Of a stretch of 64,000 nt of DNA, positions 55,090 to 64,000 are shown piece by piece. Source of the stretch: Sabethes cyaneus (Eukaryota > Arthropoda > Insecta > Diptera > Culicidae); the NCBI RefSeq assembly GCF_943734655.1, contig NC_071355.1, positions 20,472,268 to 20,536,267 on the forward strand. Direction: 5' to 3'. How positions within the stretch are numbered: position 1 is the first letter of the stretch; each line of letters starts with the position of its first letter. Under the pieces are notes generated by a model. It had not been told where the DNA came from. It searched no databases and saw only the letters and a list, made by a program, of their open reading frames with translations. Both the position numbers and the translations under genes were made by a program.

Positions 55090-55925
55090 CCACATTGAGC
55101 TGAGACATGCTGTTTAACCGCAAATATTTTTGTCCCGAAATTTTAATTTCTGGCCCATAGTGCTCTGCCAAGTGTTCTTTAGGACGTGATTCCAGATTCC
55201 TTCTAGTCTGGCTGATGTAAACCTTTTCGAAATGTGGGCAACTGATTTCATAAATCCCGGATTTTATGTGTTCTTCGATCGGCTCTTTAGTTGATCCCTA
55301 CTTGTCTTTGAGCTGGTTGTTTCGACTGGTTGAGGGCGTGTTATATTTTCGTCATATTCTACTGCCACTCTCTTAAGTTCTGGTGTTATTGGTGTTAGTG
55401 TTGTGAGTGATTTTTTGTATGCTTCTCTTCTTTTCTTGGCAATAATGTTCTGGATTATCCTTTCTTTGTATCCGTTCAGTTTTACAATTTCCAAAATGTG
55501 TGTCAATTGTTTTTGTTTCCCTAGCTCACTTAACCGTAATGTTTCCATCCTATGTATAATGTGATGGAAAGCTGCCATTTTGTGTTGGTGGGAGTGGTTA
55601 GATGAGCTAGGTATAACTCGTTTCAATTTCAATTTCTGTTTCTGTACTTTCAATTTGTCTGATTACAATGATATCCAAGAAAGGAAGTTTTGCGTCCTTT
55701 TCCATTTCATATGTGAATAAGTGTATGTTCCTGTGTGTGCCATTCATGGCTGCTAGAATGGTTTCCAGTTCTCCCTTTTTGACTATGCTGAAAACGTCGT
55801 CGATGTATCGCCACCATCTTTTTGGAAGTTCCTGGTTTTGGTTCAGCTTTACTTATTTTCAGCCTTGTTTTTCCTCACACACGAACGGTGATAATGGATT
55901 GCCCATCGGTGCACCTTTCAACTGT
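55090..55925 (-). pseudogene. Penelope-like RT/GIY-YIG fragment (second copy, different family)
   Basis: Minus strand: QLKGAPMGNPLSPFVCEE (RT motif B), then a non-RT insert with stops, then WWRYIDDVFSIVKKGELETI (catalytic YIDD) and MEKDAKLPFLDIIVIRQ. Further on come SNHSHQHKMAAFHHIIHRME and IVKLNGYKERIIQNIIAKKR (thumb), a stop, and GIYEISCPHFEKVYISQTRR with ESRPKEH, the GIY-YIG endonuclease. YIGQT has become YISQT. GIY, YIDD and an LPFLD block distinguish it from the copy at 40.9-42.1 kb. The frame is broken at least four times. Confidence 0.88.
55843..55882. repeat. Pyrimidine-tract scrap inside the Penelope RT
   Basis: AGCTTTACTTATTTTCAGCC then TTGTTTTTCCTCA is nearly identical to 52992-53020. 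It replaces the RT residues between motif B and YIDD, explaining the non-RT insert with stops. Confidence 0.65.
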
Positions 55926-55949
55926 TTGTAATAGTTGTTTCTGAATTCT

Positions 55950-57240
55950 TCAGACAAAAAATAGAAATAAACAGAATGGAAAAGAGGTAAAATGGGTTGG
56001 ATAATGAAAAAAAAACAGACGAAAATGACAAAAAACAGTGCAGAAAGGAGGAAGCAAGCGGAAAATCAAGACTGAAAACGTCGAAAAATGGGACAGGAAA
56101 AGAAGCGAAAGAAAAGGAGAGCAAATAACACAGGGAAGGTATGACAACGAAAGAAAAAGAAATCGTCAGAGAAGGCAAAAGGGAAAAGATGAATAGCGAG
56201 AGAGAATAAGGCCGAAAAAGGAAACCAGGGATAAGAAAAAATAGCCAAAGAAGAAAAATGGGACAAAATAAGAGTGGGATGGGAAAATGGCACTTAAAAA
56301 GAAAAATGCACCAAAAAAAGACAAAAACCGGAACAAAATCGGAAAGCGAAGCGAAAAAAAGGGAACCGTGACAGAATGGCAGGGCAAACGGGACATGAAA
56401 AAAGGGGAAAACGAGAGAGAAGAAAGCGAAGAAAAAAGAGCAGACAGACAGAAAAAGATGAAGAATGGAAGAAAAAAGAAGAAAAGTAAGAAAAGTCATA
56501 AAAAAAGGACGAAAAATAATAGGACAAACTGGAGAGAAAAGGGGGAAACGAGAAAAAAGGAGCAAAATGGTACGGAAAAGGAGACAATATGGCAGTTGCA
56601 TAATGGAGAAATGAGAACTGAATCCGATGAAAATCGGACCAGAAAAACTAGAGAAGGAAATGTAAGACAAAGAGCGATCGGAAAAGTATAGAAAAGGAGG
56701 AAACGCAGGACCAACTAAAAGGAAAAAAGGAGCCAATAAAAACCTGAATAGCGAATATCAAAAAAATGAGACCTTCCCCTGTGGAAAACAGACCCGGAAA
56801 CGAGAAAAACTGGAAAAGTACAATGAAGACTCAAGAAAATCACGAAAAACGGGACAGGAAACGAAGAAAAAAGTAACAGAGAAAGAGGAAACAACGGACA
56901 GAAAAGAAAGATCGGACAAAAAATTAGAAAATGGAACAGAAAAACAGGTAACGGAAAGTAGACTAACGAAAAAGGCACAACGACAAAGAAATAAATCTAA
57001 TGGCGGAGATAAAAAAGGAAAAAGATAAAATAGAAGCTTAAAACAGGCGGGAAAACGGAAGCAAAAAGAGGAAAAACGGTACAAACCGAGGCGAAAAACG
57101 AGAAAGAAAGGAGTTTAAAAGTGTTAGAAAAATACGAATTCTTACAGAAAACGGAAAAGAATATAACAACAAAACGAGCATAAACAATGGAAAAATGCAA
57201 CAGGAAACACGGGACTGAAAAAAGGGTTAGATTATGTTAA
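55950..57240. repeat. 1.3-kb polypurine tract
   Basis: The plus strand is overwhelmingly A and G (AAAAACGGGAAAA, GAGAAAAAAG words) with C and T sparse. It is the inverse of the pyrimidine tracts at 52850 and 26765. The long minus-strand frame to 56736, all Phe/Ser/Leu/Pro, is a composition artefact. Confidence 0.88.
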
Positions 57241-57329
57241 GAAAGGATTAGGTTCTAATTAGGTTGAGCATTAACGGTCACTGCGCAACAAAAATAGAGC
57301 CGATAGACGAAAAACGATAATTTTCTAAT

Positions 57330-57367
57330 CCTTGAAAAAGTTTTAGTATAAATCGAAACGTCGGAGG
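57330..57367 (+). ncRNA. Hammerhead-like Penelope terminal motif, second copy
   Basis: CTTGAAAAAG, then TTTA-GTA-TAAA (short stem), then CGAAACGTCGGAG. Same order and wording as 40661-40700, on the opposite strand to the Penelope fragment at 55090-55925. It may be an inverted terminal piece of that element or a separate insertion. Confidence 0.5.
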
Positions 57368-57375
57368 TAGAAGAT

Positions 57376-60300
57376 AAACGTTCGATTTTATCAGCAACTT
57401 GACTGCAAAGCCGAAAAACGAAACTCTGTCAAGAATAACCGTACTTCGCAGTAGGGTTATTTTCGAGGGAATCCAAAGAATGGCTCTAGCAATTTCCTCA
57501 CCGTTTTGTTTTTTTTTTAAACCTATAATACGTATTTAACCAGTTCCTTTTTCAATATTGGAAATTGGGATTTTTTAACAAAGATTGAAGTTTTCGTAAG
57601 AAACCAGTTTATAGCGTTTATTTTTCTTCCAAATTTTGAAGGAAATAATTGCTGCATCAGAATACTGCCGCTACTCGCCTAACAGTTCCTTTTTCTATGA
57701 AGTTTCCTCAATAAATAGGATTGTTTTGCGAGTATAGGCAGAATAGTCAAAAGTAATCAGCTTAATTTACTGCGTATTTTAAAGCTACTAAGATTTTTTT
57801 TGCCACCACTCATATCCTGGAATGATCAAGCAATCAATCATCGACAAACATGGAACCACGTTCGACTGCCACAGCATCAACGTAACAGTACACGATCTCA
57901 TGATTTCTAGATTTCTTTCGTACCCGTCCTGCAACGTCCGATCGCCGATAGATAGTTTCTTGGATCTCTTCGGGACATAAATGAGCTGTAATTTCAATCA
58001 CTTCAGATTGGTTTGATTAATTGAATAATTGCCTGATTTATGGTTCCATTGCATAATGTTGCACTAAACCCTGACCGAGGAGCATTAATCACATCGATAA
58101 AATGCCGGCGCGCTTGAACAGATACAAATTAAGTCCTTGTGTTTTTACCTCGTTCCCGAACCGTCGCGAATCGAAGGCATGTTTTTTGACAGAATAACCA
58201 GCGCCTCGCCTCGATCGGTAACAACTTCATCTCGCTGCTCGCTGCCGTAGCGCGAAACTCTCCAGTCTCCACACGGCGAAACACCGCACTGTAATCAATC
58301 TTCGCTTGGTCCGTATCGAAAATCCTGTCCGATTCGCGGAACCAAGAGGAACACCACCGCGGCGGCGCGCCTCCTGTGGAAATTAGCTCAAAAATTATCC
58401 CCCAAAAGCGGGCACAGCAGCAGTGCAGCGGCTGCGATCGTCAATCATCTGCGTCGTGGTGGCGGCCGGCGAATCCTTGCGCTCATTTCTACCGGGTGTC
58501 CCTCGGCAATCAAAGCGAGCCGACCGGTAAGGTGCTGCTCCCACCGACCGAAGGACTGAAGAAGACGTCAGTGCCAATGAATGGCTCTGTGAAGTGACCG
58601 TGATAACGTTTTACAGGTCATAATTTTACACTCCGTTATCGTTGGGCGTTCATCCTGTGCGATGCGAAGACATTATGAACGCTGTGAACTCAATCCGAAG
58701 GTACGATACGACGAGCCTCGGCTAATGTGTTGGGTTACATCGCGATAACTGTTCCTCTAAGTGAATTTATTTATGAACAGCTGGGCCGTAATAGAGTAAA
58801 CCAACCAGCGAGAACTAGCGATTAGTTAATAGGAACTGGAACGCGAACGAAAAACCGAGACTGGTAGGTATAATAGGCAAAGCAGAAACCCTTTATTAAA
58901 CTAATTAGATTAACGATCACTCGGTAGGCACCACATGGTAATCCTTTGCCCACTGAGAGAGATGCATCCTATCGAGTGGAACTGATTGTAGATTTTTTTT
59001 GTGCGAGTCTACATTCGGAACGCACCCCTCGACTGTTCGCTTGACTGCTAGAATCAACCAGCATGACATGATCCATTCAACTATTTATTGATCTCGCTGC
59101 ACAACCTATGTAGTGTTTAAGAGCAGTTTTTGTAGGTTTTGCTGATCACTGCCATAAACGGTAACCCGATGCGATGGTTACATTTGTTTAAAATCGCATT
59201 CCGCTGACAGGTTTATTGTGCGCTGTTTCATCTGTCTGTCGTTCGACTGCGTTGCACAAAAGGGGTTAGTCACACACTGTTCCAAGCACTGTCAGTGGCC
59301 AATTTATGGCACCCGGTGTTGATGCGGTCTTTGGTCTATTACTAGGTGCTGCTAAGTCAAATATCACATGTTGATATTCAAATTGGCAGTTGAATGTGCT
59401 TATCGAAAACACTTTACAGAAAAACGCAAAACAAAAGCCCTCAATATGGAGTAGCGAGTGATCTAAAAAGTAATGTGGATTTTGTTGCTCTTTTTACAAC
59501 ACCTAAACTAACCTGATTTGAAACAAGAATAGGTTTTGTTTCTTCAAAAAAGTTTTCTTGGATCTTGGTTAAAGACATTAGAGTTGTGTAAAAGAGGGTT
59601 TGCTCAGTTCAAGAAATGGATTTAGCAGTAGATTACCTATTAGTGCGTTGATGACAGCCGACGTAACAAGATCTGGTCGCAGCAAACAAGCCTCTAGATA
59701 GGGGCAAAACTTTTACTTGTCAGTCCTTCAGTAGTTTCTCTGCCATGTTTATAAAGCTCTGTTAGTAATCAGCTTTTACCGGCCGGCGGAAGTGTTGGCC
59801 GTCAGCAGCCCGATTTCTCGCCTAACCTTTAAACTAAGCCACCCACTCCGGGTCAAACGCAGTGGTGAACCGCTCCCAATATTGAAGTTGTTGCATGAGC
59901 ATATGTCAAGAAAACGCAGTTTTTTACTGGCACAGACGTCAGTTCATCATTCTGCAGTCTTTTCCGCTTATTTTGATACTAATTTTGTAATGATCCGACC
60001 ACGGAAAGTGGCCTAAAAACGATCGAGCACATAAGCATTCCAACGCGGCGTGGAAGAACTTCGCCGGAATAAAACGCCGCACTTGTAAGACTACGATTTC
60101 CAAACTTTATGTACCTTTTTCGCAGAAACTACACGACATATTGGAACAAACTTTTTTTGTTTTGTTGGTAGTAGCAAAGACTTTTATAACTTTTGAGTTT
60201 TGTAAACTAAACACAGCTTGAGAAAATGACGGCAGATCTATCGGATCCAGACAAGGAATATCAACTGCATGAATAATAGAAAAAGTTATTTCTGTAATTT

Positions 60301-61146
60301 CCGTTACGGGGCTCATAAATTTTTTTCACCAGCGTGACATAGGACATTTATGCGTAATTTCAAAGCAAAAGCATTTCAAATCGCAAGTCGGATTATCATT
60401 TGCATATTCCAGTCAAAAGAAACTCATACAAATCTTTAAATTCGTTCAATTTACAAAAAATATTGCTTGTTGCAAGTTACCCCGTTTAAGGGGTTACTAG
60501 TAACAAATTAGTTAAAAAATTCTACAACAGCCAATATTGATCGCATACGAGCACGAAAATTCCCCTCTGATATGAAAACATATATCAATTTTCATTCACT
60601 AGCAATTTGCAGCATTTTGTTTTTAATTTCAACCTAAAAAATGAAGTGCTCTATTTACACTACTACAAATATGCGAAGCAGATGCGCCTGAAACTCTTCT
60701 AACATGTTAGAACGCCAAAAACGCCATTTTCGTCAACCTCCTACCCTCTTGTAACAATTGTTTTCTACACCCTCACCCATACCCGTAAAGCGTAACTTTT
60801 ACAGCTGTATGTATGCTCGTAATTTTATACATATTATCTAAATAGTTTATTTTTTCGAAATTTTTATTTATAGAGTTACGCGTAACATTATCGCTCAAGG
60901 CAGGCCCCTCTCACCTAAAAAAAATTCGTAGCAATTTGTAACAGAAATTCAACATTCCCCACCCCCTGCTGCGTTATATAATATTTGAACGGCACCTGAC
61001 AACCACTTGCTGCTGGTGCTAGTGTATATGAACGATTTAATGTACACCAGCCAGCGCCAGATGCAAGTTGTCACTGCAAAACTAGTTACCTTCAAGGAGC
61101 CGGTATGTACGCAACACCGACCGTTATCCATCTGACTCTCTTTCGA
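57376..61146. other. Mixed DNA, no gene recognised
   Basis: 58080-59080 is GC-richer and may be unique host sequence; the 73-codon frame at 58376-58597 has no known domain. AACGCCGCACT at 60070 matches the palindrome at 18077-18144. 60553-60640 is the partner of 29766-29850. 60990-61080 is an imperfect hairpin (TGACAACCACTTGC with GCAAGTTGTCA). Confidence 0.35.
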
Positions 61147-61262
61147 TCTGCTTTTGAAGCACAGTAATTCACCGAATAGGCCCCTGGGCGATGTGATTTG
61201 CTCATTCTAATTTCCCAGGCTTCTTCAAATAGAAACAGTTGGTTTGTGATAGACGATAAGCC
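61147..61262. repeat. Dispersed repeat fragment shared with 32405-32545
   Basis: TTTTGAAGCACAGTAATTCA, CCGAATAGGCCC and TTGCTCATTCTAATTT correspond to the 32405-32545 stretch with substitutions. Both continue into a segment with TTCTTCAAAT. Confidence 0.65.
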
Positions 61263-62061
61263 ATTGCACAGTGGTCCAGAAACGAAAACTATGTGGAAAT
61301 TTACTTTTGCGGGTAAGCGAATGCTCCCTGCAATATTCAGCAAATTTCTTCAACTCTAAAAGTCAATTTATGTGAAATCAACGGCTTAGTTTCGGTTTCT
61401 TGTAAACACATAACACATAATAACTTTTTGTAGAAAAGAGATAGAAGAATAATTTCTTCGACAAATTTGTAACTTAAGATTATATAAGTAACTTTGCCAA
61501 AGACATAATAGGCGTACTTTTTATAGTTTCTATCTCACAGGGCATTTTGTATAAAGACCTCTCAAAAATCACTTTTTCGCAAATTACTTCAAATTTATTG
61601 GTTTTATTGCATCATAATGTTTTACAAAGTTGTTTCTCTTATCAAAAGAGATATTTTTGAAGAACATTGTATGTTGAAAACTAACGTTTTACCTGTGTTT
61701 TTTTAGTCTTTTTCAGAACAGAATATCTCAAAAACGGGCAAACGGAAATAATCAAACTTGGCCGTTTCTGAAAGCTTGAAATTTTATTTCAAATACATGT
61801 GAAAATAAAAAAATTGGTTTTTTCTCTAACTTGAGTAATTTCAGTTTAATTATTCCATTTTTGGCCATTTTCCACCATGCAGCATTTTCTAATATCTTCT
61901 TGAAGACGATTAGAGCCAAGTTAATAGTAAAAAAAAAATTGCCGTTCAATGACATAATTTCTTCTGATTGTCACGTGAAATAGTTTTAGAATTTTAGATA
62001 TAGCATCAGTTCTATCTACATCAGCTGTTTTGGATACATATCAATCTTTCAATTTTCTTTA
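61263..62061. other. AT-rich DNA, one possible MITE end
   Basis: CAGTGGTCCAGAAACG at 61270 resembles the end of the MITE at 46398. No matching right end was found before the microsatellite. Confidence 0.4.

Positions 62062-64000
<1,939 letters not shown>

Noticed and set aside
55918..56736. 272-codon open frame rich in Phe, Ser, Leu and Pro on the minus strand
   Set aside because: It is the pyrimidine strand of a polypurine tract; low-complexity codons (TTT, TTC, CTT, CCC) exclude stops by composition and no membrane-protein family is recognisable.

Overview
This window is a repeat-dense stretch of an insect nuclear genome. The transposon content points to a mosquito, most probably Aedes. 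There are no operons, rRNA genes or long intact ORFs. Instead it holds decayed RTE-, Jockey/CR1- and LOA-like non-LTR retrotransposons, two Penelope-like elements, a DD37D mariner, tRNA-derived SINEs and many short inverted-repeat elements. The genus call comes from familiarity with repeats such as the unit around CTCGAGAACTAATCAAGC and the motif GACGTAGGACTACGTC. It is inference, not a search result.

Layout. 1-7.5 kb: unannotatable AT-rich DNA, a foldback and an RTE fragment. 7.5-12.2 kb: a SINE pair around a small MITE, a 13-bp satellite array with a MITE inserted in it, and a minisatellite element that contains a reverse transcriptase fragment. 13.8-15.7 kb: a TA-flanked pogo-like MITE carrying a second nested MITE, then a Jockey-like RT fragment. 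17.4-18.0 kb: a deleted LOA-like element. 18.1-22.9 kb: a segment bounded by inverted repeats, holding relics of histone H2A (two) and H2B with histone 3' stem-loops, followed by a Jockey/CR1-like endonuclease-RT pseudogene. 25.4-26.6 kb: a mariner with both terminal repeats and TA duplication but a dead transposase. 27-32.3 kb: MITEs (one hAT-like with a perfect 8-bp duplication), a TCTG microsatellite and a minisatellite with about 590-bp higher-order periodicity. 35.4-38.2 kb: a second, inverted copy of the histone-derived segment, with three nested MITEs; for two of them the first copy shows the empty site. 38.7-39.9 kb: the best candidates for host exons, including a Kazal-like secreted peptide. 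40.6-42.2 kb: a truncated Penelope-like element with YVDD, a GIY-YIG endonuclease and a hammerhead-like motif. 43-47.2 kb: an RTE-clade pseudogene flanked by GAAGTGAG-rich arrays. 51.8-55 kb: a palindrome-ended repeat, SINEs and a long-TIR element. 55.1-57.4 kb: a second Penelope-like fragment and a 1.3-kb polypurine tract. From 62,062 to the window end: an uninterrupted TCTG array.

Nothing in the window can be shown to be an intact host gene. The value lies in the order of insertions, which can be read from target duplications and empty sites, and in the duplicated histone-derived segment.
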